DNA from: Streptococcus sp. DD13
GTDB taxonomy: Bacteria; Bacillota; Bacilli; Lactobacillales; Streptococcaceae
DNA: 64,000 nt
Assembly: GCF_001578875.1 (NCBI RefSeq)
Contig: NZ_KQ969507.1
Location: forward strand, 1 to 64,000
Direction: 5' to 3'
Made by a program: the position numbers and the translations under genes. Positions within the stretch are counted from its first letter, which is position 1. Every line of letters begins with the position of its first letter. Under the pieces are notes generated by a model that did not search any database, had not been told where the DNA came from, and worked only from the letters and a program-made list of their open reading frames with translations. Positions 1 through 9,149 of this stretch are shown piece after piece.

Positions 1-1
1 A

Positions 2-74
2 GGCTCGGTAGCTCAGTTGGTAGAGCAATGGATTGAAGCTCCATGTGTCGGCGGTTCGATTCCGTCTCGCGCCA
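2..74 (+). tRNA. tRNA-Phe (GAA)
   Basis: Cloverleaf with TAGCTCAG D-arm start, anticodon loop TTGAAGC (anticodon GAA) and T loop TTCGATT. CCA is not encoded. The acceptor stem contains one mismatch (T at position 5 opposite C at position 70) and a terminal G-T pair; everything else pairs. First gene of a run of six tRNAs whose upstream part, probably with an rRNA operon, lies outside the window. Confidence 0.95.
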
Positions 75-87
75 TTAATTTGAAATT

Positions 88-168
88 GGAAGGGTAGCGA
101 AGAGGCTAAACGCGGCGGACTGTAAATCCGCTCCTTCGGGTTCGGGGGTTCGAATCCCTCCCCTTCCA
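88..168 (+). tRNA. tRNA-Tyr (GTA)
   Basis: Acceptor GGAAGGG pairs with CCCTTCC. The anticodon loop contains GTA, and the long variable arm typical of bacterial tRNA-Tyr is present. CCA not encoded. Confidence 0.96.
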
Positions 169-175
169 TACCTTT

Positions 176-246
176 ACGGGCATAGTTTAAAGGTAGAACT
201 AAGGTCTCCAAAACCTTCAGTGTGGGTTCAATTCCTACTGCCCGTG
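176..246 (+). tRNA. tRNA-Trp (CCA)
   Basis: Acceptor ACGGGCA pairs fully with TGCCCGT, discriminator G. The anticodon loop CTCCAAA gives CCA. 71 nt, no encoded 3' CCA. Confidence 0.96.
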
Positions 247-255
247 TTATAATGT

Positions 256-329
256 GGCGGGTGTGGTGAAGTGGTTAACACACCAGATTGTGGCTCTGGC
301 ATGCGTGGGTTCGATCCCCATCACTCGCC
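256..329 (+). tRNA. tRNA-His (GTG)
   Basis: Anticodon GTG. The gene includes the extra 5' G (position 256) opposite discriminator C (329) that is diagnostic of tRNA-His. The acceptor stem pairs apart from one G-T wobble. Confidence 0.96.
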
Positions 330-341
330 TATTATTAATAT

Positions 342-413
342 TGGGGTATAGCCAAGCGGTAAGGCAAGGGACTTTGACTCCCTCATGCGTTGGTTCGAAT
401 CCAGCTACCCCAG
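342..413 (+). tRNA. tRNA-Gln (TTG)
   Basis: Acceptor TGGGGTA pairs with TACCCCA, discriminator G. Anticodon loop CTTTGAC gives TTG. 72 nt. Confidence 0.96.
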
Positions 414-421
414 TTATCTTT

Positions 422-505
422 GCCGGCGTGGCGGAATTGGCAGACGCGCTGGACTCAAAATCCAGTGTCCGCAAGGACGTGCCGGTTCGACCCCGGCCGC
501 CGGTA
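422..505 (+). tRNA. tRNA-Leu (CAA)
   Basis: Class II tRNA with a long variable arm. Acceptor GCCGGCG pairs with CGCCGGT. Anticodon loop CTCAAAA gives CAA. Last tRNA of the cluster. Confidence 0.96.
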
Positions 506-511
506 TAGATA

Positions 512-540
512 AAAATCAAGGGTTCTCCTTGATTTTCTTT
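512..540 (+). terminator. Terminator of the tRNA cluster
   Basis: Ten-base-pair hairpin (512-521 with 527-536, five-base loop) running into a T-rich tail; it separates the tRNA run from the adc operon. Confidence 0.8.
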
Positions 541-550
541 TGATGAATAG

Positions 551-562
551 TTAACTAGTTAA
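551..562 (+). promoter_or_regulatory. AdcR operator
   Basis: TTAACTAGTTAA is a perfect 12-bp palindrome matching the known AdcR consensus TTAACYRGTTAA. It lies 15 bp before adcR, so the operon is expected to be autorepressed when zinc is plentiful. The whole control region is squeezed into about 40 bp between the tRNA terminator and adcR. Confidence 0.92.
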
Positions 563-577
563 TGAAATGAGGGTGAA

Positions 578-1018
578 ATGGAAAAGCTTACTCAAAAGTT
601 AGACGAGTTGTTTCAGAGATTGATTTTAAGTTCTGAAAACCAGTTAGAATTTTTAATTGGGGATTGCGAAAGTGGCTTTCAATTAACGAATACACAAGAA
701 CACATTTTAATGTTGATTGAGCGATATCATTATACGAATTCTGAAATAGCTAAAGTTCTTGGAATTAGTCAGGCTGCTGTTACGAAGGCGATTAAGGGCT
801 TATTGAATCAGAATTTACTTGAATCTTACCGAGATGAGCGGGATGGGCGAATGATTCACTATCGGCTTACCTCTACTTCGAAAGAAATAGCTGCGGAACA
901 TGCTCATCACCATGAAAAAACTCTGCAGTGTTATCAAGAGATACTGGATAGTTTCCCAGAATCGGAGCAGCTTGTGATTGAGCGGTTTTTAAATAAGTTA
1001 GAGGGGGTCGTCCGATAA
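578..1018 (+). CDS. adcR: Zinc-responsive MarR-family repressor AdcR
   Basis: 146-aa winged-helix MarR protein that represses zinc-uptake genes when zinc-bound. Every ligand known from pneumococcal AdcR is present at the same numbering: E24, H42, H108 and H112 (primary site) and C30, E41 and E107 (secondary site). The recognition helix region is around residues 55-75 ([20 protein letters not shown]) and the wing around 84-97. The ATG follows a GAGGG ribosome site, and a perfect operator sits just upstream. First gene of adcRCBA, with one base between its stop and adcC. Zinc sensing follows from family knowledge and the intact ligands; the identification is very firm. Confidence 0.97.
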   Translation: MEKLTQKLDELFQRLILSSENQLEFLIGDCESGFQLTNTQEHILMLIERYHYTNSEIAKVLGISQAAVTKAIKGLLNQNLLESYRDERDGRMIHYRLTSTSKEIAAEHAHHHEKTLQCYQEILDSFPESEQLVIERFLNKLEGVVR

Positions 1019-1019
1019 G

Positions 1020-1721
1020 ATGAGGTATATCACTGTTTCTGATGTTTCTTTTCAATACAATAATGAACCAGTCTTGGAACATATTCATTATTTTTTGGAT
1101 AGCGGAGAATTTGTTACCTTGACGGGAGAAAATGGGGCTGCTAAATCGACATTGATAAAGGTAACCTTAGGGATTTTGAAACCACTAAGTGGAAGTGTTG
1201 AGATTGCTGATCAATCTGTGAGAGGAAAGAAGCTCCGGATTGCCTACCTACCTCAACAAATTGCAGCCTTTAACACAGGCTTTCCAAGTACGGTTTATGA
1301 GTTTGTTAAATCGGGTCGCTATCCAAGAAAAGGGTGGTTTCGACGGATTACAAAGCATGATGAGGAGCATATTCAAAAGAGTCTAGAATCTGTCGGCTTA
1401 TGGGAGCAGCGGAATAGCCGCTTAGGCTCTTTGAGTGGCGGACAAAAGCAACGTGCGGTCATTGCACGGATGTTTGCCTCTGATCCAGATATATTTGTTC
1501 TCGATGAACCAACGACGGGTATGGACCGGGGAACCAAAGAGGAGTTTTATAAGCTCATGAACCATAATGTGCAACACCATCAGAAATCGGTGCTAATGAT
1601 AACCCATGATCCGGATGAAGTGAAGGAGTTTGCAAATAGAAACGTTTATTTGGTGAGAGATCAAACTTCTCCTTGGCGGTGTTTCAATGTTCATGACGGG
1701 GAGGAAGAAGCGAATGATTGA
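1020..1721 (+). CDS. adcC: Zinc ABC transporter ATP-binding protein AdcC
   Basis: 233-aa ATPase that powers zinc import through AdcB. Walker A is GENGAAKST (residues about 38-46), with Ala where most ABC proteins have the last Gly. The signature LSGGQKQR is at about 139-146, Walker [13 protein letters not shown] follows, and the H-loop is in MITHDPDE. Starts one base after adcR and overlaps adcB by 8 bp, so the genes are transcribed and probably translated as a coupled unit under AdcR control. Confidence 0.95.
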   Translation: MRYITVSDVSFQYNNEPVLEHIHYFLDSGEFVTLTGENGAAKSTLIKVTLGILKPLSGSVEIADQSVRGKKLRIAYLPQQIAAFNTGFPSTVYEFVKSGRYPRKGWFRRITKHDEEHIQKSLESVGLWEQRNSRLGSLSGGQKQRAVIARMFASDPDIFVLDEPTTGMDRGTKEEFYKLMNHNVQHHQKSVLMITHDPDEVKEFANRNVYLVRDQTSPWRCFNVHDGEEEAND

Positions 1722-2538
1722 TTTTTCCATTTTTAATTATGAATTTATGCAACGGGCTTTCTTAGCGATTGCAGCAATGAGCTTATTTTCTCCCATACTA
1801 GGAGTCTTTCTGATCTTGCGGCGTCAAAGTTTGATGAGTGATACGCTGAGTCATGTTTCCTTGGCAGGTGTGGCATTCGGGATTGTTCTAGGTTGGAATA
1901 CAAGCTTATCAACCATTCTTATTGTGATGATTGCAGCTGTTTTTTTAGAATATCTTAGAACAATCTATAAGGATTTCATGGAAATTGGAACAGCTATTTT
2001 AATGTCAACAGGATTGGCTGTTTCCTTAGTTGTCATGAATCAAGCTGGAGGGAAGTCAAATCTATCCTTGGACCAATACTTATTTGGAAGTATTGTGACG
2101 ATTAGTCAAGAGCAGGTTTATTGGTTGTTTGCCATTGCGGCTATCGTGCTTATTCTAGCTATTTTCTTTATACGCCCGATGTATATTTTGACATTTGATG
2201 AGGATACAGCTTTGGTGGACGGCTTACCCGTTCGCTTGATGTCGATTCTTTTCAATGTTGTGACCGGGGTTGCTATTGCCTTGATGATTCCCGCAGCAGG
2301 GGCCTTGTTGGTCTCTACAATTATGGTTTTGCCAGCTGCTATCGCATTGCGTCTAGGGAAGAGTTTCAAGACAGTATTGTTATTCGGGGTGTGTCTAGGG
2401 TTTATCGGGATGTTTTTCGGACTGTTTTTATCTTTTTATGCAGAAACGCCGGCTAGTGCTAGTATCACCTTGATTTTTATAGCAATCTTTTTGAGTGTCA
2501 ATGTTTTAAATCATTTTACAAATAGGAGGAGTCAATGA
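1714..2538 (+). CDS. adcB: Zinc ABC transporter permease AdcB
   Basis: 274-aa hydrophobic protein of the ABC-3 (ZnuB/TroC) family with about eight membrane segments. The N-terminal stretch [20 protein letters not shown] is characteristic of the family. I chose the ATG at 1714, spaced behind GGGGAGGAAG, rather than an in-frame ATG at 1687 that would overlap adcC further. The stop overlaps the adcA start (ATGA). It forms the membrane channel for zinc delivered by AdcA. Confidence 0.95.
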   Translation: MIDFSIFNYEFMQRAFLAIAAMSLFSPILGVFLILRRQSLMSDTLSHVSLAGVAFGIVLGWNTSLSTILIVMIAAVFLEYLRTIYKDFMEIGTAILMSTGLAVSLVVMNQAGGKSNLSLDQYLFGSIVTISQEQVYWLFAIAAIVLILAIFFIRPMYILTFDEDTALVDGLPVRLMSILFNVVTGVAIALMIPAAGALLVSTIMVLPAAIALRLGKSFKTVLLFGVCLGFIGMFFGLFLSFYAETPASASITLIFIAIFLSVNVLNHFTNRRSQ

Positions 2539-4034
2539 AAAAGTTAGTTGTCCTGTGTCTGGCCTTGTTTTCAAGTCTACTGGTTGCTTGCAAGAGTCAG
2601 CAAAATGGAGATAAGTTACAAATTGTGACAACATTTTATCCAGTATACGAGTTTACAAAGCAGATTGTTGGAGATGAAGCAGATGTGCAACTCTTAGTGG
2701 CTGCTGGGACAGAAGTTCATGATTATGAGCCATCCGCTAAAGCTGTCGCGAATATCCAAGATGCGGATGTCTTTGTCTACGAGAATGAAAATATGGAAAC
2801 TTGGGTTCCCAATACGCTTAAGAATGTGAATACGAATAAGGTCCATGTAGTGAAGGCGACTGAAAATATGGTCTTGCTACCTGGTAGTGAGGAAGAAGAC
2901 CATGATCATGAGGGGGGAGAAGATCATCATCATGCCTATGATCCCCATGTGTGGTTGTCTCCCCAAAGGGCCAAGGTCATGCTAGCGAATATCCGGGATT
3001 CTTTGGTAGCTCAATATCCAGATAAGAAGGAAAAATTTGAAAAGCAGGCATCGGATTATATGGCTAAATTGGATGAGCTGGATAAAAGTTATCAGAATGC
3101 ATTTGCCAATGCAAAACAAAAGAATTTTATCACGCAACATGCAGCTTTTCGTTATCTAGCCTTGGATTATGGACTGAATCAAATCTCAATTTCCGGTTTG
3201 TCTCCGGATAAAGAGCCTTCTGCTTCCCGATTGGCTGAGCTGACAAAGTATATTAAGGATAACCAGATTAAATATATTTATTTTGAGGAGAATGCGTCTC
3301 CTGCTGTTGCTTCTACCTTGTCTAAAGAGACAGGGGTGACGTTGGATGTTTTGAATCCGATTGAGAGTCTAACGGAAGAACAAACTAAGGCGGGTGAAGA
3401 TTATCTCTCCATTATGAAATCCAATCTAGTGGCTTTAGAAAAGACGACGAGTCAAGCTGGTGGGGATGTCAAGCAAGAAGTGGAAGAAAATACTCAGACA
3501 GTTGCGAATGGTTATTTCAAAGATGAAGATGTCAAAGATCGGAGCTTGAGCGATTACGAAGGAAAATGGCAGTCTGTCTATCCTTTGCTTGAAAATGGAA
3601 CTTTAGATCAGGTGTTTGATTATAAAGCAAAATTAAAGAAAGATAAGACCGCAGCGGAGTACAAAGCATACTATCAAAAAGGGTACCAAACAGCTATCTC
3701 TGAAATTGATATAAAAGGGGATGCCATGACCTTTATAGTCAACGGGGAGAAAAAAACTTATCACTATAAATATGCAGGGAAACATACGTTGACCTATAAG
3801 AAAGGCAACCGTGGCGTTCGCTACTTATTTGAAGCGACGGAGGCGGATGCTGGAGAATACAAATATATTCAATTTAGCGATCATCAAATCGCACCATCCA
3901 AAGCCGCTCATTTTCACATATTTATGGGAGGGGAAAGTCAAGACGCTCTATACCAGCAATTAGAGAATTGGCCAACCTACTATCCAAGTGGGATGACTGG
4001 ATTTGAAATTGCTCAAGAGATGATGGCTCACTAA
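2535..4034 (+). CDS. adcA: Zinc-binding lipoprotein AdcA with C-terminal ZinT domain
   Basis: 499-aa extracellular zinc receptor of the Adc importer. Signal peptide with lipobox LLVAC (lipidated C19). The ZnuA-like cluster A-I domain spans about residues 28-300; likely metal ligands are H62, H138, H202 and an acidic residue near 251. A His/acid loop (about 119-133) carries H123, H125 and H131-133 and is typical of zinc rather than manganese receptors. A fused ZinT domain follows (about 325-499) with its own H459/H461 pair. The two-domain form is normal for streptococcal AdcA. Last gene of the operon; the hairpin of the downstream repeat probably ends the transcript. Confidence 0.96.
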   Translation: MKKLVVLCLALFSSLLVACKSQQNGDKLQIVTTFYPVYEFTKQIVGDEADVQLLVAAGTEVHDYEPSAKAVANIQDADVFVYENENMETWVPNTLKNVNTNKVHVVKATENMVLLPGSEEEDHDHEGGEDHHHAYDPHVWLSPQRAKVMLANIRDSLVAQYPDKKEKFEKQASDYMAKLDELDKSYQNAFANAKQKNFITQHAAFRYLALDYGLNQISISGLSPDKEPSASRLAELTKYIKDNQIKYIYFEENASPAVASTLSKETGVTLDVLNPIESLTEEQTKAGEDYLSIMKSNLVALEKTTSQAGGDVKQEVEENTQTVANGYFKDEDVKDRSLSDYEGKWQSVYPLLENGTLDQVFDYKAKLKKDKTAAEYKAYYQKGYQTAISEIDIKGDAMTFIVNGEKKTYHYKYAGKHTLTYKKGNRGVRYLFEATEADAGEYKYIQFSDHQIAPSKAAHFHIFMGGESQDALYQQLENWPTYYPSGMTGFEIAQEMMAH

Positions 4035-4041
4035 TGAATAG

Positions 4042-4214
4042 GAGGCTGGGACAAAAGTCCTAGCCTCTCAATTGTTTTTGGATTGTCGAGCAAGACGAGT
4101 GGTTGAGTGGACTCTACTAGGCTGATTTCATCAGCTTTTACAGTCCTACTCAACTGTGCGGAGGTGGGACGACGAAATCGAATTCTAAGGAATGACCGAT
4201 TTCTGTCCCACTCT
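4042..4214. repeat. Streptococcal ~173-bp structured intergenic repeat, copy 1
   Basis: One of four copies in the window (also near 8469, 18453 and 27727). The left end is a hairpin, GAGGCTGGGAC-AAAA-GTCCTAGCCTC, followed by a T-rich stretch. The middle holds a CTGAT/ATCAG hairpin. The right end is a second stem, GTGGGAC...GTCCCAC, with an inner GAAATCG/CGATTTC. This copy lies between convergent adcA and tyrS and can terminate both. No coding capacity is convincing. Confidence 0.85.
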
Positions 4215-4466
4215 ATTTTTGGTTTTGTTCTTCTATTTTTAAAATTTTTAGATCCGTTTCTTTTAGTCCAAAAATGTCTTAGAATCAGGTTGGTTTGAGT
4301 CCGAGATTGCTTCGTAAGGTGGTTTAGTTTGATCACAAAAGCAACGGTCCAGGACATTCTGTCTTTTCTATTTATCCCTCCCGGGAGTAATTAGCAATTC
4401 TAGTCTGACCGATTCATGCAAGAAAATATAATGGAACAAATAAAAAAGCTCCGTGGAGCTTTAGTG
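4215..4466 (-). terminator. AT-rich spacer with tyrS terminator
   Basis: Spacer beyond the repeat. Its only clear element is the hairpin at 4441-4463 (AAAGCTCC/GGAGCTTT arms with a T run on the minus strand), which should end tyrS transcription. I see no gene in 4215-4440. Confidence 0.7.
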
Positions 4467-5723
4467 TTAGTAGGTGAGGATAGAATATTTTTTCTTCCCA
4501 CGACGGATGACGGTTAATTCGCCGTCAATCTGGTCGGTCTCTGATAAGGTGTAGTTCAAATCTTGTATCCGCTCGCCGTTGAGATAGATGGCCCCGTTTT
4601 GAACATCTTCCCGAGCTTGGCGTTTAGATGGAGAGACGCCAGCGGTGACCAAAATGTCCACAATAGTGAGGGGGTCATCTGTTTGGACAGCATAGGTCGG
4701 AACTCCATTAAGGGCCTGCTTGAGGTCATGTGCGGACAAGGCTTTGATGTTTCCGGCAAAGAGTTGTTCCGTGATGTTGAGGGCTTGCTGGTAAGCCTCT
4801 TCTCCGTGAACCAGTGTCACGACCTCTTTTGCCAGGATTTTTTGCGCTAGACGTTCATGGCGCGCGACATCGAACTGGCTTTCAATCTCTGCAATTTCGT
4901 CGAGAGATAAGAAAGTGAATATCTTGAGGAAACGGACTGCATCATCGTCCATGACATTGAGCCAGAATTGGTACATTTCGTAAGGGGATGTCTTGCTGGC
5001 ATCTAGCCAAACCGCATTTCCTTCGGATTTTCCGAATTTTTTTCCGGTTGAATCTGTGATGAGGGGAACGGTCATCACATGTCCTGTCTTATCAGCTTTT
5101 CTGCGGAGTAATTCAGTCCCAGCGGTCATGTTTCCCCATTGGTCCGAACCACCGATTTGTAGGGTTACATTGTGCTTGTCATTTAGCTCATAGAAGTCAT
5201 ATCCCTGCATGATTTGATAAGCAAACTCGGTATAGGAGATACCAGTCTCGATCCGTTTTTTCACGGAGTCCTTGCTCATCATATAGTTGACGGTATAGTA
5301 TTTGCCGACATCACGTAAAAAATCAATGAAGCTAATCGAGCTAAACCAGTCGTAGTTGTTGACCATCTCGGCCTTGTTAGGTCCCTTGTCAAAATCAAGG
5401 AACCGGGAGAGTTGGCCTTGGATTTTAGCTACCCAGCCATCAACGGTATCCTTGGTTTGGAGGCTTCGCTCGGCATCCTTAAAGGATGGATCTCCGATGA
5501 GGCCGGTTGCACCACCTACCAGTGCATAGGGTTTGTGACCGGCTAACTGTAGGCGGCGACTCGTCAAGATAGCTACCAGATGTCCTAGATGGAGGGAATC
5601 TGCGGTTGGGTCGTAGCCAGTGTAGTAGGAAACTTGCCCTTCAGTAAGTGCTTTAACCAAGGCTTCTTCGTCGGTGGTTTGAAAGACCAGCCCACGAGCT
5701 TTTAGTTCTTCAAAAATGTTCAT
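4467..5723 (-). CDS. tyrS: Tyrosyl-tRNA synthetase
   Basis: 418-aa class I aminoacyl-tRNA synthetase charging tRNA-Tyr. The HIGH-type motif is [10 protein letters not shown] (about residues 43-52), the KMSKS-type motif is KKFGKSEGN (about 228-236), and a C-terminal S4 RNA-binding domain covers about 350-418. Length matches the bacterial TyrRS family. Transcribed away from the PBP gene from its own promoter at 5839-5867. I looked for a T-box in the ~110-nt leader and saw no AGGGTGG-type antiterminator, so control by tRNA-Tyr is not supported here. Confidence 0.97.
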   Translation of the reverse strand: MNIFEELKARGLVFQTTDEEALVKALTEGQVSYYTGYDPTADSLHLGHLVAILTSRRLQLAGHKPYALVGGATGLIGDPSFKDAERSLQTKDTVDGWVAKIQGQLSRFLDFDKGPNKAEMVNNYDWFSSISFIDFLRDVGKYYTVNYMMSKDSVKKRIETGISYTEFAYQIMQGYDFYELNDKHNVTLQIGGSDQWGNMTAGTELLRRKADKTGHVMTVPLITDSTGKKFGKSEGNAVWLDASKTSPYEMYQFWLNVMDDDAVRFLKIFTFLSLDEIAEIESQFDVARHERLAQKILAKEVVTLVHGEEAYQQALNITEQLFAGNIKALSAHDLKQALNGVPTYAVQTDDPLTIVDILVTAGVSPSKRQAREDVQNGAIYLNGERIQDLNYTLSETDQIDGELTVIRRGKKKYSILTY

Positions 5724-5838
5724 AAGGATCTCCAGGTATTCGAATGGTTGCCGACTAGATTAATAAAGGATCTATCCACCAAAGGGGAGACAGAAACCAG
5801 AAAATGTTGACGGCATTTGTAAAAAATGTATCTTCCTT

Positions 5839-5867
5839 ATTATACACGGAATAGTTTCTTTTTTCAA
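5839..5867 (-). promoter_or_regulatory. tyrS promoter
   Basis: On the minus strand TTGAAA (5867-5862), a 17-bp spacer and TATAAT (5844-5839). The PBP promoter on the plus strand begins within 20 bp, so the two promoters are back to back. Confidence 0.8.
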
Positions 5868-5881
5868 ACCAAATTGAATTA

Positions 5882-5890
5882 TGGTAAAAT
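5882..5890 (+). promoter_or_regulatory. pbp1b promoter (extended -10)
   Basis: TGG-TAAAAT extended -10 with the hexamer at 5885-5890, about 20 bp before the ATG. No good -35; the natural -35 position falls on the -35 of the divergent tyrS promoter. Confidence 0.55.
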
Positions 5891-5910
5891 AAGAAGATGA
5901 GGTGTTTTGA

Positions 5911-8316
5911 ATGTTAGAAAAAATACGGAAAAAGGGGTCTACCTCTAAGAAAATGAGGAAAGAGCACTTGACCCCCAAAGAGCTTGCTTTGGTTGTATTG
6001 CGGACGCTGAAATTAGTTGCGAATTTTGTCTCGATTGTCATTGTAGCAGCAGTTGTCTTCGGGATAGGATTGGGCTTGGGGTATGTCGGAAGTCAATTTG
6101 ATCAAGTGACAAAGCCCGATAGTGCGCAATTGGTGAGCAAGGTGACCACTGTTTCAACCATTTCGAAAGTGACCTATTCAGACAATAGTCTGATTTCTGA
6201 AGTATCTTCCGATCTTTTGAGGAGGCCTGTTAGTGGGGATGCTATTTCGGACTATGTCAAACAGGCTCTTATTGCAACGGAGGATGCGAGCTTCTATAGC
6301 CATAATGGAGTGGTTCCAAAAGCAGTGATCCGAGCGGCTGCGGGAACGGCTGGGGCTGGCTCAAGTAGCGGAGGCTCAACGATTACCCAGCAGTTAGTAA
6401 AACAGCAGTATGTTGGGGATGCTCCCACTCTAAAGCGGAAATTTAATGAAATTGTGGCGGCGATGGAATTGGAACGAAAAATGAGCAAAGAAGAGATTCT
6501 CACGGCTTATTTGAATGTTACCCAATTTGGTTTTAATAATAATGGCCAAAACATTGCTGGGGTGGAAGAAGCTGCCCAAGGGATTTTTGGAGTGTCGGCT
6601 AAGGATTTATCCATTCCTCAAGCAGCATTTATCGCTGGTCTTCCTCAGAGCCCGGTTGTCTACTCTCCTTATGATGGGACGGGTCGACTAAAGTCTCGAG
6701 AAGAGATGGAAAATTTAGGGCTTTTACGCTACAAAAATGTCATTTACAATATGCGTCGGGAAGGCTACCTAACAGAGGAGCAATATAAGGAATATAGCGA
6801 CTATGACATCTATAAAGAATTTAAACCTTCTGGAAAGGTAGATACGGACAGCAAAGATTACCTTTACTATGCGGTTGTCAATGAAGCGGAAGAAAAGATG
6901 TATGAATACCTGCTGAAACGAGACAATGTATCAGCAGCCGATCTGAAAAACGATGCAACGGTGCAATCCTACCGGGATTTAGCCAAACAAGAGCTCAGTC
7001 AAGGAGGCTATACTGTCAAGAGTACAGTGAACAAGAGCATCTATGCAGCGATGCAACAGGCTGTAGCAACCTACGGATCAGCCTTGAACGACTCTTCTGG
7101 AGAAGTAGAGACCGGAAGCGTCCTCATGGATAACAAAACAGGGGCTATTTTAGGTTTTATTGGGGGGCGGAACTACCAAACCAACCAGAACAATCATGCC
7201 TTGGTAAGCCGACGAAATCCCGGATCCACTGTTAAACCGTATCTCGTCTATGGAATCGCCATTGATCAAGGCTTGATGGGGTCTGCTTCTATGGTGTCAG
7301 ATTATCCTACGACTTATGCAGACGGGACTCAAATCATGCACGGAGCAGACAGGGGGATGGGGCTCATCAGTTTACAACGGGCTCTAAACTATTCTGCTAA
7401 CATCCCAGCCTTTTGGACTTATAAAGCGATTCAAAATGCCGGTGTGGATGTTAAGGACTACATGGATAAAATGAACTATCCGCTCCCAGACGTGTACAAT
7501 ATCGAATCTTTGCCTTTAGGTGGGGGAATCGATGTGACAGTAGCTGAAAATACGAACGCCTACCAAACCTTGGTCAATGGCGGAGTGTATAATGAAAAGT
7601 ACATTGTAGAATCGATCACAGCGGCGGATGGAACAGTTATCTACCAGCATGAAGCAAAACCGGTCCAAGTCTATTCGGCAGCGACTTCGAGTATTATGAA
7701 CCGCATGCTGAGAGAGGTTTTAACTTCCAATGTGACGACTACCTTCCAAAGACGGATGCAAGGTCTTAATCCGACGTTGGCCAACTCCAACAATATCATT
7801 GGAAAGACCGGGACTAGTAATAACTTTGCGGACGTCTGGCTGATGATTGCGAGTCCAAATGTGACCTTGGGAACCTGGTCTGGGCACGATGATAATACAG
7901 GGATGTCTGATATGAGTGGCTATAACAATAATAGTCAGTATGTGGCCAACCTGGTAAATGAGATCTCTAAAGTCAACCCTCAGCTCTTTACAGATGGTTC
8001 CTTCCAGATGGATTCAAGCGTAGTAACCTCTACGGTGGTGGCTGCCACGGGTCTTCGTCCAGGTAACTATCAATACAATGGTCGGACCTATAATATGACG
8101 GGTCCAACGACTCAAAGTTACTGGGCGAAAGGGGGAGCGCCTGCGGCTCGATATGACTTTATGATTGGTGGAACTAGTAGCGATAAAGCGCAAGCTTGGG
8201 CGAGTCTCAACAACAATTCCACTAGCAATAGTAACAATAACAACAATTCGAATCGATCGAATTCATCTTCGTCCAGTAGCTCGTTTAGTAGCAGTTCCAC
8301 TAGACGACGGGATTAA
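5911..8316 (+). CDS. pbp1b: Class A penicillin-binding protein 1b
   Basis: 801-aa bifunctional peptidoglycan synthase. Short basic cytoplasmic tail, one membrane segment (about residues 34-58), then a GT51 glycosyltransferase domain with EDASFYSHNG and GGSTITQQLVKQ. The transpeptidase domain has SxxK in NPGSTVKPY, an SAN motif in YSANIP and KTGTS. The C-terminal tail (from about 765) is a low-complexity Asn/Ser run ending in RRRD, as in other streptococcal PBP1b. It polymerises and crosslinks glycan outside the membrane. Family membership is certain; the 1b label rests on size, the tail and synteny with tyrS. Confidence 0.93.
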   Translation: MLEKIRKKGSTSKKMRKEHLTPKELALVVLRTLKLVANFVSIVIVAAVVFGIGLGLGYVGSQFDQVTKPDSAQLVSKVTTVSTISKVTYSDNSLISEVSSDLLRRPVSGDAISDYVKQALIATEDASFYSHNGVVPKAVIRAAAGTAGAGSSSGGSTITQQLVKQQYVGDAPTLKRKFNEIVAAMELERKMSKEEILTAYLNVTQFGFNNNGQNIAGVEEAAQGIFGVSAKDLSIPQAAFIAGLPQSPVVYSPYDGTGRLKSREEMENLGLLRYKNVIYNMRREGYLTEEQYKEYSDYDIYKEFKPSGKVDTDSKDYLYYAVVNEAEEKMYEYLLKRDNVSAADLKNDATVQSYRDLAKQELSQGGYTVKSTVNKSIYAAMQQAVATYGSALNDSSGEVETGSVLMDNKTGAILGFIGGRNYQTNQNNHALVSRRNPGSTVKPYLVYGIAIDQGLMGSASMVSDYPTTYADGTQIMHGADRGMGLISLQRALNYSANIPAFWTYKAIQNAGVDVKDYMDKMNYPLPDVYNIESLPLGGGIDVTVAENTNAYQTLVNGGVYNEKYIVESITAADGTVIYQHEAKPVQVYSAATSSIMNRMLREVLTSNVTTTFQRRMQGLNPTLANSNNIIGKTGTSNNFADVWLMIASPNVTLGTWSGHDDNTGMSDMSGYNNNSQYVANLVNEISKVNPQLFTDGSFQMDSSVVTSTVVAATGLRPGNYQYNGRTYNMTGPTTQSYWAKGGAPAARYDFMIGGTSSDKAQAWASLNNNSTSNSNNNNNSNRSNSSSSSSSFSSSSTRRRD

Positions 8317-8753
8317 ATGGAGTCTTCTCGAATTACCTAGATTTGGAGGAGGCGGTCCTGCTAGGTGAACCAACAAAAAGGAGTTTTGGGAAAACTCTTC
8401 TGAGGGAACGACGTATGTCTAGTATCATCCACAAGGTTCCAGGTTTTCTCTTATCTCAAAAATTATAAGAGGCTAGGACAAAAGTCCTAGCCTCTTGTTT
8501 GTTTTTGAATTGTCGAGCAAGACGCAGTGGTATAGTAGCTCTCTTATCTCCGCATGAAGGGAGGTTGTCATTGGGATTAACCATACGATTGAATGCTGTG
8601 ATTTTTACAGTCATTATAACGATTAAAAAAGATTGAATACCCCGATGGCCCTAAATAAAATCGCTTTTCGTTATGTAACGAAGAGCGTCTTTTTACTTGG
8701 ACGATTCATCGGTCTTTCTTGAAGCTCTAACTTGTCAAAGGGAGGATTTATGG
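8317..8753. other. Intergenic region with degenerate repeat and terminator
   Basis: No gene seen. Contains a truncated copy of the ~173-bp repeat (8469 to about 8550), retaining only the left hairpin GAGGCTAGGAC-AAAA-GTCCTAGCCTC, which probably terminates pbp1b. A second hairpin at 8662-8694 (CGCTTTTCGTT/AACGAAGAGCG) is followed by TCTTTTT. The rest, including 8550-8660, shows nothing I can assign. Confidence 0.6.
8469..8550. repeat. Intergenic repeat, copy 2 (truncated)
   Basis: Matches the first ~70 bp of the full copies at 4042, 18453 and 27727, then diverges after the GACGCAGTGGT segment. Unlike the other three it lies between co-oriented genes. Confidence 0.75.
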
Positions 8754-8759
8754 TATAAT
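8754..8759 (+). promoter_or_regulatory. SRP RNA promoter
   Basis: TATGGTATAAT: extended -10 with TATAAT at 8754-8759, seven bases before the inferred 5' end of the RNA. Confidence 0.75.
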
Positions 8760-8765
8760 AAGTAA

Positions 8766-8841
8766 TGGAGCAACATCTGTGCGTGAAGCGGGTCAGGGGA
8801 GGAATCCAGCAGCCCTAAGCGAAGTCAGGTGTGTGCTCTTT
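8766..8841 (+). ncRNA. ffs: Small signal recognition particle RNA (4.5S/scRNA)
   Basis: RNA of about 75 nt that scaffolds Ffh for targeting of membrane proteins. Domain IV is recognisable: GGTCAGG, GGAA tetraloop region, then AGCAGCCC with the asymmetric loop. Outer arms pair (GAGCA...CATCTG with CAGGTG...TGCTC) and the RNA runs out in CTCTTTTT. The short form lacking the Alu domain is usual for streptococci. Confidence 0.9.
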
Positions 8842-8856
8842 TTATGTCGTTAAAAA

Positions 8857-8889
8857 CCCCTTTGAAATCAAAGTTTCGAAGGGCTTTTT
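8857..8889 (+). terminator. Terminator downstream of SRP RNA
   Basis: CCCTTTGAAA/TTTCGAAGGG ten-base-pair hairpin with a T5 tail. The minus strand also ends in a T run, so it can act in both directions. Confidence 0.75.
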
Positions 8890-9091
8890 AGTCCATTATG
8901 AATCGGTGCAGAACAGAGATTTATTCCTTGACAGGTAGACAAGGTCAGTTGTAGGGTAGAAGGATTGTTTATCGAAAAACACGGTGAATCTGGTCCATCT
9001 TACGGAGGAAGAATCGGCAGAAGTTGCTTTACAGTAGGGAAGAGAGCGATTTCAAGCCGATTGAAAAAGTTGGTCTATTGGCTATAAATTC

Positions 9092-9120
9092 TTGAAAAAA
9101 AACTCACAAAACGGTATGAT
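9092..9120 (+). promoter_or_regulatory. pgi promoter
   Basis: TTGAAA (9092-9097), 17-bp spacer, TATGAT (9115-9120). The stretch 8890-9090 upstream shows no gene. Confidence 0.8.
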
Positions 9121-9149
9121 AGAGAAGTATAAAAAATTGGAGGAACACC

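Noticed and set aside
247-519. Protein-coding frames on both strands across the tRNA cluster
   Set aside because: They lie entirely within perfectly folded tRNA genes.
4107-4298. Short frames inside the intergenic repeats (both strands)
   Set aside because: They follow the repeat rather than any conserved protein and lack ribosome sites.
5724-5838. T-box riboswitch in the tyrS leader
   Set aside because: The leader is too short and lacks the conserved antiterminator sequence and a specifier-loop structure.
8740-8845. Riboswitch upstream of pgi
   Set aside because: The conserved GGTCAGG/AGCAGCC core and terminal pairing identify it as SRP RNA with its own promoter and terminator.
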